From positions 1 through 57,641 of the forward strand of contig CACSJR010000023.1 in NCBI GenBank assembly GCA_902706235.1: DNA of 57,641 nt. The letters run 5' to 3'. The notes below the pieces were generated by a model. That model was not told the origin of the DNA. It was given only the letters and a program-made list of their open reading frames with translations, and searched no databases. How positions within the stretch are numbered: the stretch's first letter is position 1; each line of letters opens with the position of its first letter. Both the position numbers and the translations under genes were made by a program. Shown here one piece after another: positions 51,681 through 57,641 of the stretch. This DNA comes from Citrobacter sp. 18056 (GTDB lineage: Bacteria > Pseudomonadota > Gammaproteobacteria > Enterobacterales > Enterobacteriaceae).

Positions 51681-52540
51681 TGCGAACTGATAACATTGAA
51701 CATAAAGCACTATTCACCATCCCGACGGCAGCGCACAGCTCTACCCTGGCTATTATCAAGCCGCTGCCTGTGCAACGTAAAATCACCGGCCATAAGCAGA
51801 CGGACGCTTACCTTTGGGTGCTGGAGGTTATCCGCCTGAACGAACCCGCACATCTGGACGCAGCCGAAGCCGCGCTGGAGAAAATTAAAATATCCCCAAA
51901 AGAGGCCGAGGAACGGTATTCCCGTTTTCTGCTGGCGAATGGCGGCGATCCTTTCCAGGTTGCTTTCGGTACCATCGGCATGGATAACCCGGGTCGGGCA
52001 ATCAAGAACGCCCGGGAGAGCATCCAAAAAGCAGCATCTGTCAGGGCCACATTCGGCAACTATGAGGCAGCGTTCGAAGATGTGGAGGCCGAGCGAGTAA
52101 TCAAGTCTTCCGAGAAATTTATTGATGATTACTACTGGGGCTGGACTGCTGCAGAGAAGAAAGCCGAGAGTATTAACGGCACCCGCATCAACGAAATTGA
52201 CGATCAGCGCCGCGCTATGGTCGATGGCTATCGCGATGTGTTACCTCAGCCTAATACGCTGTCGGATGTTGTTCGTGAATTTATTTACTGGGACTGGCTC
52301 TACAGCGTTCGCAACACTGCTGGTAAGGAACTCGGCTATGAATATGGTTATTCCGAGCATCATGAATCGGTATATGACCGCGAGCGCTACCTTGAAAAAT
52401 TGCTGGCAACCATTAAACCCGTGACGCGCGTTGAAGCTATCGAGGTATGCCGTTGGTTCCTTGAAAGTGAAAAGGGCCAGTACATGGAAAACCACGGTGC
52501 GGCGGTTATTTTTAACTTGGTAGGGGAGTGCGAAGAATGA
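51680..52540 (+). CDS. Hypothetical phage protein
   Basis: 286 residues, charged and helical, with no signal or membrane segment. The ATG overlaps the primase stop by one base. It lies between the primase and Q, so it belongs to the early replication transcript. I do not recognise a domain. Confidence 0.65.
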   Translation: MRTDNIEHKALFTIPTAAHSSTLAIIKPLPVQRKITGHKQTDAYLWVLEVIRLNEPAHLDAAEAALEKIKISPKEAEERYSRFLLANGGDPFQVAFGTIGMDNPGRAIKNARESIQKAASVRATFGNYEAAFEDVEAERVIKSSEKFIDDYYWGWTAAEKKAESINGTRINEIDDQRRAMVDGYRDVLPQPNTLSDVVREFIYWDWLYSVRNTAGKELGYEYGYSEHHESVYDRERYLEKLLATIKPVTRVEAIEVCRWFLESEKGQYMENHGAAVIFNLVGECEE

Positions 52541-52629
52541 AACTGGAGGCATCGCTAAAACACTTTAGCCCTCAGGGTATGCACATCAGCGACGACGTGA
52601 ATAGCATAGGAGTAAAAAACAATGCGTGA
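52537..52629 (+). CDS. Short peptide resembling the N-terminus of lambda-family Q
   Basis: 30 codons (MKLEASLKHFSPQG ... NNA). The start resembles lambda-like Q proteins, which begin MRLESVAKFHSPKSP (from memory). It overlaps the 286-residue gene stop by four bases and the Q gene start by 8 bases. It could be a remnant of a lambda-type Q at a recombination joint with a P21-type Q, or a small leader peptide. Confidence 0.4.
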   Translation: MKLEASLKHFSPQGMHISDDVNSIGVKNNA

Positions 52630-52987
52630 TATTCAGCTGGTGCTTGAATGCTGGGGAAACTGGTCGAAGCATACAATTGAAAGCGACGTTGGCTATAGCA
52701 GAATTGCAGCCGGTTTCAAGGGGCTTCTACCTGAAACTCCTACGTCTGCGAGTTGTACCGAGAATGACGCGTTAATTATCGATTCATGCATGGCGCGCCT
52801 GAAGCAGAAAAGGCCGGATGAGTACGATCTTCTTTTTGACCATTATGTCAAAAATATCTCTAAGCGTGCGCTTGGGCGAAAGCTACGTCTGTCAGAGGGA
52901 ATGATTCGCATTAAATTTCAGATGGCGGAAGGTTTTATTGATGGCTGCCTGGCGATGCTAGATATTCGGCTGGAGATGGATTATTGA
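52622..52987 (+). CDS. Antitermination protein Q, phage 21 type
   Basis: 121 residues matching the P21 Q family (Phage_antitermQ): starts MRDIQLVLECWGNWSKH, has YSRIAAGFKGLLP and ISKRALGRKLRLSEGMIR (helix-turn-helix-like) and ends in AMLDIRLEMDY. It lets RNA polymerase read through terminators to express late genes. GGAG sits upstream of the ATG. A bidirectional terminator follows. Confidence 0.85.
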   Translation: MRDIQLVLECWGNWSKHTIESDVGYSRIAAGFKGLLPETPTSASCTENDALIIDSCMARLKQKRPDEYDLLFDHYVKNISKRALGRKLRLSEGMIRIKFQMAEGFIDGCLAMLDIRLEMDY

Positions 52988-52994
52988 CACCTTC

Positions 52995-53014
52995 AAGGGC
53001 CGGAAAAGGCCCTT
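52995..53014. terminator. bidirectional terminator between Q and the immunity gene
   Basis: AAGGGCC and GGCCCTT pair around GGAAAA. It lies between convergent genes and touches the immunity stop codon. Confidence 0.7.
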
Positions 53015-53312
53015 ATCTTTCCTCTTCAAGGTAACGGGTGGCCTGTGCGGAAATCATGGTTAAAAACTGCTTAGCTGTGATCCCCCATAACTCAGGGTTA
53101 AAGTCGAACTTATACAGTTCAAGAAACTCTATTTCTAAATTTTTGCTTATATTGATGAAATTTATGCAATCTGTGACTATGCCTCGGGCATGCTCAGGTC
53201 CCTCGCATTTAAGGTATTCATCCATCACTTCCTCAATGGTCTCTCCGAAGAGGTCATAATCCTGATTGAAGTAGGACGCTATAAGGTGATCCAAATATCT
53301 ATAAATCATCAT
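53013..53312 (-). CDS. CdiI-type immunity protein
   Basis: 99 residues with the family pattern MMIYRYLDHLIASYFNQDYDLFGETIEEVMDEYL of contact-dependent-inhibition immunity proteins (CdiI_2-like). Acidic, small, no signal. It follows the toxin, with its ATG overlapping the toxin stop (TAATG), the usual toxin-immunity coupling. It should bind and block the downstream effector domain. The gene is more AT-rich than the backbone. Confidence 0.75.
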   Translation of the reverse strand: MMIYRYLDHLIASYFNQDYDLFGETIEEVMDEYLKCEGPEHARGIVTDCINFINISKNLEIEFLELYKFDFNPELWGITAKQFLTMISAQATRYLEEER

Positions 53313-54136
53313 TATCTCAGTACCGGGAAGGCAGTCAGAACGTAATATGGTTTATCGTTGTACATTTGAAGCTCAAGTACGACACGCATTTTATGAGCCT
53401 TGATCACAGAGCCGGTGGCAGACTCAATTCCAAAACCGACCTCTTTTCCTGCAAAAAAGTCGATATTCAGTTTCGCTCCCGGTCTCGCTGTTTTGGCCCA
53501 ATTGGTGACATAAGGCGAATTGAACTTCAGCGCCTGGGAGATTGCCTCTTCTGCTACGCGCCGGTTATAGAAAGTACTGCTTCCGGATAACGTTGGTCTG
53601 TTAGCCAGACGGGTTCGCAGCTCTGCTTCACTTAGCCCCACATGGCGAGATAGTGTATGCCCCCCGGGTTTATATCCGGTCGCTGATTCATGTTCCATCA
53701 GTTTGATCCGACCAACACGAACAGAGGCAATACGTGCAGCCCCCAAAGCAAGGCCAAAGGCTACGGGAACAGCAATATCGACAGTCAGGCCAATATTAAG
53801 CGCAGTCTTTTCATCAGCCCCAAGACGGCGAGCTGTATCAATAGCTAACTGATACGCTGCTGTCCGCGTATCTCGACCCGTTAGAGTCTGGTCAATAGCA
53901 GCATTGAGGCTATCGAGTCCATGCGCACCAACAACAATGCAGGCCGCTTTAGTCAGCGTCGTTGGGTCTGGTGCTGCACACAAAATTGTCGCACCGGCCA
54001 GTTCAACGGTACTCATTGCCACACCGAGTCCGCCTAGCAACCGATTCTGCAGGGTCTCTGCTTCAGTTACTGTTTTATCCGACATTACGGCGGCCAGTTG
54101 TACCGGCGACATTACGACCTGTAATCCATCGCTCAT
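53312..54136 (-). CDS. Polymorphic toxin with RNase A-like C-terminal domain
   Basis: 274 residues. Residues 1-150 are an unusual N-terminal region with hydrophobic stretches (about 32-55 and 116-135) and no signal peptide, PAAR, VgrG or Rhs module. Residues 155-274 match bacterial CdiA-CT RNase A-type toxins: GGHTLSRHVGLSEAELRTRL with His160/His165, STFYNRRVAEEAI with Arg192/193, and a C-terminal VLTAFP; family members often have T-x-Y there, so Tyr appears changed to Phe. Probable RNA-cleaving toxin. The ATG follows CGGAG. It is transcribed against the phage late direction from its own promoter. Confidence 0.75.
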   Translation of the reverse strand: MSDGLQVVMSPVQLAAVMSDKTVTEAETLQNRLLGGLGVAMSTVELAGATILCAAPDPTTLTKAACIVVGAHGLDSLNAAIDQTLTGRDTRTAAYQLAIDTARRLGADEKTALNIGLTVDIAVPVAFGLALGAARIASVRVGRIKLMEHESATGYKPGGHTLSRHVGLSEAELRTRLANRPTLSGSSTFYNRRVAEEAISQALKFNSPYVTNWAKTARPGAKLNIDFFAGKEVGFGIESATGSVIKAHKMRVVLELQMYNDKPYYVLTAFPVLR

Positions 54137-54163
54137 ATTGATACTCCGATTATCTTTCCGCCA

Positions 54164-54192
54164 ATCATAAAAAATGTTAGTGCGTTACGCAA
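54164..54192 (-). promoter_or_regulatory. promoter of the toxin-immunity pair
   Basis: On the minus strand TTGCGT (54187-54192) and TATGAT (54164-54169) are spaced by 17 bases, 28 bases before the toxin ATG. The sequence around it is AT-rich. Confidence 0.55.
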
Positions 54193-54345
54193 AAAGTATT
54201 GTAGTCTGTTAAGAGTGGTCACTTCGACACACAACTTAATCATCGAAACCCTGCCAGCGATGTCGGAATTTCATTGTCTATGGTGGGCTGAAAGTGAAAT
54301 GTTCGAGAAAATGTGAATTAAAAAAAAACTGGAAACAGACCATTT

Positions 54346-54375
54346 TTGGGACATTTTCTGTCTGCATTGTATAAT
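54346..54375 (+). promoter_or_regulatory. promoter of the tRNA cluster
   Basis: TTGGGA and a perfect TATAAT are spaced by 18 bases. A GC-rich discriminator (TCGCGCCC) follows, as in stable-RNA promoters under stringent control. The start point falls just ahead of the first tRNA-like gene. Confidence 0.7.
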
Positions 54376-54387
54376 TCGCGCCCTCAT

Positions 54388-54465
54388 CCGCCACTAGCTC
54401 ATCTGGAAGAGCGTGCGACCTTTGTAGTTGTAAGGTACGAGGTTCGAGGCCTCGGTGGCGGTCCA
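54388..54465 (+). tRNA. tRNA-like gene with abnormal anticodon arm
   Basis: 78 bases. A perfect 7-bp acceptor stem (CCGCCAC/GTGGCGG), discriminator T and encoded CCA, a perfect D stem (GCTC/GAGC), and a T arm (CGAGG-TTCGAGG-CCTCG). The anticodon arm only folds as a 6-bp stem (TGCGAC/GTTGTA, two G-U) with loop CTTTGTA, or as a 5-bp stem with a 9-nt loop. Counted normally the anticodon would be TTG (Gln), but base 37 is a pyrimidine and the identity elements do not fit Gln. Calling the isotype is unsafe. Confidence 0.6.
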
Positions 54466-54467
54466 AT

Positions 54468-54543
<76 letters not shown>

Positions 54544-54637
54544 TATTACATACACATGAGTTCTGTTCTGATTTTATCTCCGAGCGTGCCTGTTCATTGT
54601 TAGTCAGTCCCCCCAGAGCTCAGTTGTATGTGATATA

Positions 54638-54714
54638 GACCCTTTAGCTCAGTTGGTCAGAGCGAGCGACTCATAATCGCCAGGTCGCTGGTTCAAGCCC
54701 AGCAAGGGCCACCA
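54638..54714 (+). tRNA. tRNA-Ile2 (CAT), AUA-decoding type
   Basis: 77 bases with encoded CCA. Loop CTCATAA gives anticodon CAT. The body (GCGACTCATAATCGC, GCTGGTTCAAGCCCAGC) resembles ileX rather than elongator or initiator Met tRNA, so it probably becomes lysidine-modified by TilS and reads AUA. The acceptor has one A-C mismatch at the second pair. Confidence 0.85.
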
Positions 54715-54717
54715 GTC

Positions 54718-54792
<75 letters not shown>

Positions 54793-54801
54793 GTTAAGAG
54801 A

Positions 54802-54827
54802 AACCTCGCCCCGGCGGGGTTTTTTTA
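54802..54827 (+). terminator. terminator of the tRNA cluster
   Basis: AACCTCGC and GCGGGGTT (one T-G pair) with a CCCG loop, followed by a long T run; just after tRNA-Gly. Confidence 0.9.
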
Positions 54828-54948
54828 TAGCCCGCGCTCTACCGCAGCGCATTCGTCGCGCAGTCAGCCGCCAATACAAAGTTTCATCTTGCTGCCGTAC
54901 CGAACCAGAGTTATCTGTATGCCAACGGTAACTGAGTGGAAATTGACC

Positions 54949-56094
54949 ATGTTAAAACAGCAAGATATGACAGAAGCGGCAAAGGCCGTTTTTGAAGAGC
55001 TGAGTACTGAACCAGCGACAGTTGGCGAGATTGCACAGAATACGCATCTGACCCGCGAACGCTGCCAGTTAATACTGACGCAATTGGTGATGGCGGGGCT
55101 AACTGACCGCCTTCCCGTCCCGGAAGCGCTGGAAGTCACCGGTGCTGAGGCCCGGTTGCCGGAGCTTAAGCAGGCGCTGATTGATGAAGTCACGCGCCTG
55201 CGTCCTGCTGACGCGGCGGCGATAACTGCCACGCTGGAAAATAATGCCGAAATGCTCACGGTGCTGCTGCAGGCAATGTCGCAGGTTATCACCACCCGCG
55301 AGCGCCGTGCCAACTGGCAGATGTTACAGATGCTGATGCTGTGGGCTGAAAACAGCAATCTGGATGCGCGCGTGGCGGATTTTGGCATCACGCGTCAGGT
55401 GATAGCCGAAGGTGATCCGGACGCCATTCCGCCCATTCCTGATGAGATGGAAAGTGATGATGATTTGCGATTCCGCTCACTGCTGGCCCCGTATGGGTTT
55501 GCCACAACCGGGAGCCGGACGGCGTACAAATTCCACGCCATGACGCTGGGTGAAAAGCCCCGCGTCACCATTGAGTCCCCGGAGGCGGGCACGGTCACCC
55601 TGACGTATCAGTTTCCGGACGACTCTGCTCCGGCGAAAATACGCGATGCCAGCCCGCGCGTGGAAGCGCCGGGTACCGGCAAGGTCGGCGTGTGGCTGCT
55701 TTCACGCGAAACAGAGAACGGTATCCCCGGCGAAGAACTGCTGGCCGCTGCGCAGGCGTACCTGCAGCGGGAGGATGTGGCGCTGGAAACGGACATTATT
55801 ACCGCGTATGCCGGACAGCCCCTGGAATACACGGTCAGGGCTACGCTCCACGGCAAGAACACCCCGGACGGGCTGATTGATGCGGCGAGCATCCGACAGG
55901 AGCTGGATGCCTACACCCGAAACGCAATGCGCCTGGCGGGACGGATTGACCTGTCGATGCTCTATTACCTGATGCAGAAACCGCAGACGGTGACCAGCGT
56001 CGAGCTGCACGAACCGGCAGAGACTATCACCACCGACCATACGCAGGCCCCGTACTGCACCGGCATCGAGCTGGAGGTGGTCTATGACCTCTGA
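54949..56094 (+). CDS. Baseplate J-like protein fused to a winged-helix N-terminus
   Basis: 381 residues from the ATG at 54949 (no strong ribosome-binding site; a longer in-frame reading from 54919 is possible). Residues 1-52 (MTEAAKAVFEELSTEPATVGEIAQNTHLTRERCQ ... MAGL) form a winged-helix-type DNA-binding segment usual for a small phage regulator. From about residue 54 (RLPVPEALEVTGAEAR) the sequence is a nearly complete P2 gpJ-type baseplate protein. The joint at about 55100-55115 marks a deletion. No promoter is visible after the tRNA terminator. Confidence 0.78.
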   Translation: MLKQQDMTEAAKAVFEELSTEPATVGEIAQNTHLTRERCQLILTQLVMAGLTDRLPVPEALEVTGAEARLPELKQALIDEVTRLRPADAAAITATLENNAEMLTVLLQAMSQVITTRERRANWQMLQMLMLWAENSNLDARVADFGITRQVIAEGDPDAIPPIPDEMESDDDLRFRSLLAPYGFATTGSRTAYKFHAMTLGEKPRVTIESPEAGTVTLTYQFPDDSAPAKIRDASPRVEAPGTGKVGVWLLSRETENGIPGEELLAAAQAYLQREDVALETDIITAYAGQPLEYTVRATLHGKNTPDGLIDAASIRQELDAYTRNAMRLAGRIDLSMLYYLMQKPQTVTSVELHEPAETITTDHTQAPYCTGIELEVVYDL

Positions 56095-56701
56095 TGCCAG
56101 TATCCAGCCTGATAACCGCTCCGGGCTACAGCATGCACTGGAAAATCTGCTGGACCGTTGTCTGGCTGACATTGAGGTGGAGGCCCCGTACCGCACACTG
56201 CTGTTTCCGCATGAGACACCGGCGCAGTATTTACCGGCGCTGGCCATTGAGCGCGGCGTACTCGACTGGGCGGCTGATGATGCCGAACTGAGTGTGCGTG
56301 ACACGGTGGCGAACGGGCTGATTATTCAGTCCCGCGCCTGCACCCGGCAGGGGATTGCCGACGCGCTGAGCGCGCTGGGGTTCGATGTAACGGTTGAGCG
56401 CAGTGGCCCGTATGCCCTGAGCGTGATAGCACATCTGCTTGAACAGCCGCTGGATGAGACCACCACGCAGCGCATTCTGGCGCGCATCAATGCGTATAAA
56501 GCTGAACGTGATGTGACCGACCTGCAGTTGCTTCGCCAGGTCCTCACCCGTGTCCATATTGGCGTGGCCTCAACGACGGGGACCGAAATTGATGTCGGGC
56601 CCAAACCCACAGGCGATATCAGCCTGACGGCGCGCGGCTACAGTGGCTGCACCACGTATTGCATGACAGACATCACTATTCCATTCAGGGAGACATCATG
56701 A
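56084..56701 (+). CDS. P2 gpI-like tail protein
   Basis: 205 residues resembling P2 gpI, which with gpJ sits at the baseplate edge near the tail fibre. Core GVLDWAADDAELSVRDTVANGLIIQSRACTRQGIADALSALGFDVTVE. Overlaps J by 11 bases and the tail-fibre gene by ATGA, as in P2-like tail operons. Confidence 0.82.
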   Translation: MTSDASIQPDNRSGLQHALENLLDRCLADIEVEAPYRTLLFPHETPAQYLPALAIERGVLDWAADDAELSVRDTVANGLIIQSRACTRQGIADALSALGFDVTVERSGPYALSVIAHLLEQPLDETTTQRILARINAYKAERDVTDLQLLRQVLTRVHIGVASTTGTEIDVGPKPTGDISLTARGYSGCTTYCMTDITIPFRETS

Positions 56702-57641
56702 GCGATTTTTACGGCATTCTGACCACTGCCGGTGCTGCCGTGTGTGCGCAGTCCATCGAGACGGGGCTGGATGCAAATATCACCACCTTTTCTATTGGTG
56801 ATGGTAACGGCAGCATCCCGCAACCCAATGCGGCACAAACTGAACTGGTCAACCCGGTATTCACCGGACCACTCAACAGCCTGATGCGGGACCGGCTCAA
56901 CCCCGCCATTCTGATTGCTGAAGCGGTGCTTCCCGCTGCATCCGGGCCATTCTGGATACGTGAGATGGGGATTAAAACCGCAGACGGCGTTCTGGTCGCG
57001 GTCTGCTCTCTGCCTCCGCAGTATAAAGTGGCAACGGAACAGGGCGCATCCGGGACGATGGTCATCAGGATGAACGTCATCTTTACTGAAGGCGCGAACG
57101 TGACGCTGCTGGTTGATGATTCGGCGGTGCTGGTGACCCGTAATTATGTTGACCAGTCAGTTGAAGATGGCATGGCAGCACATCTGGCTGAAGATGATCC
57201 CCATCCGCAATACGCCAAAAAAGACGCCATCTCTGATGCGCTGGAGCTGCATGAACAGGAGGCTGACGGAAAGTACCTGCAAATCGGTAAAAATTTTGCA
57301 GAAATTTATGCAGCAGGCGCTAACGCAAGGACGGCAGCCAAAGCGAACCTTGAGATTCCGAAAGACATTACTGACGGCATCAAAAAACACACCACTGAAG
57401 CAGACCCACATGAGCAGTACCTTGAAACCGATAAATTGCTCAGCGAAATCGCAGCAAAAGGGAAAACCGCACAGCGGAATGCCCGCTCGGGGATCGGGGT
57501 AACTGACGATATGTTTTATGGGCGCTTTATCAAGCGAACCATTTTCACTGCGTCCGGTACATGGATGATGGATGTCAATACCCGTGTTGTGAGAGTCCAG
57601 GCTCAGGCCGCTGGCGGTGGGGGCGGGATAGCTCCTGCTGT
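56698..57641 (+). CDS. Tail fibre protein, P2 gpH-like (5' part)
   Basis: The frame is open from the ATG at 56698 to the window end (314 codons seen). The first 150 residues are the conserved gpH N-terminus (MSDFYGILTTAGAAVCAQSIETG, then GPFWIREMGIKTADG) that docks on the baseplate; a repeated fibre region follows, with ANARTAAKANLE- and VQAQAAGGGGG-type segments. The receptor-binding end lies outside the window. Confidence 0.85.
   Translation, partial: MSDFYGILTTAGAAVCAQSIETGLDANITTFSIGDGNGSIPQPNAAQTELVNPVFTGPLNSLMRDRLNPAILIAEAVLPAASGPFWIREMGIKTADGVLVAVCSLPPQYKVATEQGASGTMVIRMNVIFTEGANVTLLVDDSAVLVTRNYVDQSVEDGMAAHLAEDDPHPQYAKKDAISDALELHEQEADGKYLQIGKNFAEIYAAGANARTAAKANLEIPKDITDGIKKHTTEADPHEQYLETDKLLSEIAAKGKTAQRNARSGIGVTDDMFYGRFIKRTIFTASGTWMMDVNTRVVRVQAQAAGGGGGIAPA

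Overview
The window is an enterobacterial chromosome segment. Gene content and order (ftnA-yecR ... ftnB ... araFGH-otsBA-uspC-flhDC-motAB-cheAW ... tar-tap-cheRBYZ-flhBAE ... argS-yecM-cutC-cmoBA-yecN-yecE) follow the E. coli/Salmonella backbone, and most backbone proteins look close to their E. coli versions. The accessory genes (a spore-coat-U type chaperone-usher pilus inside the chemotaxis region, an unsaturated rhamnogalacturonyl hydrolase locus, an LpxA paralogue) point to an Enterobacter/Lelliottia/Leclercia-like member of the Enterobacteriaceae. The genus cannot be fixed from the sequence alone.

Layout. 1-9.1 kb: iron storage (ftnA, ftnB), the YecR lipoprotein, a membrane HD-GYP protein, an RpiB/LacA-type isomerase behind a strong KdgR-box match, an MFS drug exporter, yecJ, a DcuA/DcuB-type dicarboxylate carrier and a DJ-1/PfpI protein. 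9.3-15.7 kb: the L-arabinose ABC importer araFGH, trehalose synthesis otsBA and uspC. 15.7-21.96 kb: the flhDC control region and genes, then motAB-cheAW. 22.3-27.5 kb: a five-gene archaic chaperone-usher pilus operon behind a perfect CRP site. 27.56-37.7 kb: a consensus sigma-28 promoter, tar, tap, cheRBYZ, then flhBAE. 37.7-40.7 kb: a GPH-family sugar transporter and a GH105 hydrolase behind a promoter that overlaps a KdgR-like palindrome. 40.8-48.16 kb: an LpxA paralogue, argS, yecM, cutC, the tRNA wobble-uridine enzymes cmoB and cmoA, yecN and a 5'-truncated yecE.

From about 48.16 kb to the end lies an integrated phage element that has cut yecE. It carries an integrase and an excisionase-like gene, small unknown genes, a Toprim primase, a phage-21-type Q antiterminator, a toxin-immunity pair on the opposite strand (RNase A-like CdiA-CT type toxin and CdiI-like immunity), a promoter-led cluster of three clear tRNAs plus one abnormal tRNA-like gene, and P2-like tail genes J, I and H (H runs off the window). 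No repressor, lysis, terminase, portal, capsid or tail-tube genes are seen. The first tail gene is fused to an unrelated winged-helix N-terminus, so the element looks like a mosaic, deleted prophage.

How the parts work together: flhDC switches on the flagellar and chemotaxis genes, Tar and Tap signal through CheA/CheW to CheY, and FlhBA forms the export gate. The pilus operon gives the same locus a surface-attachment option under probable cAMP-CRP control, as flhDC is. The two KdgR-like sites suggest that the isomerase and the hydrolase/transporter pair belong to one pectin-fragment regulon. The most unusual signals are the prophage toxin-immunity pair, the abnormal tRNA, the J fusion and the LpxA paralogue with an altered acyl-ruler position.
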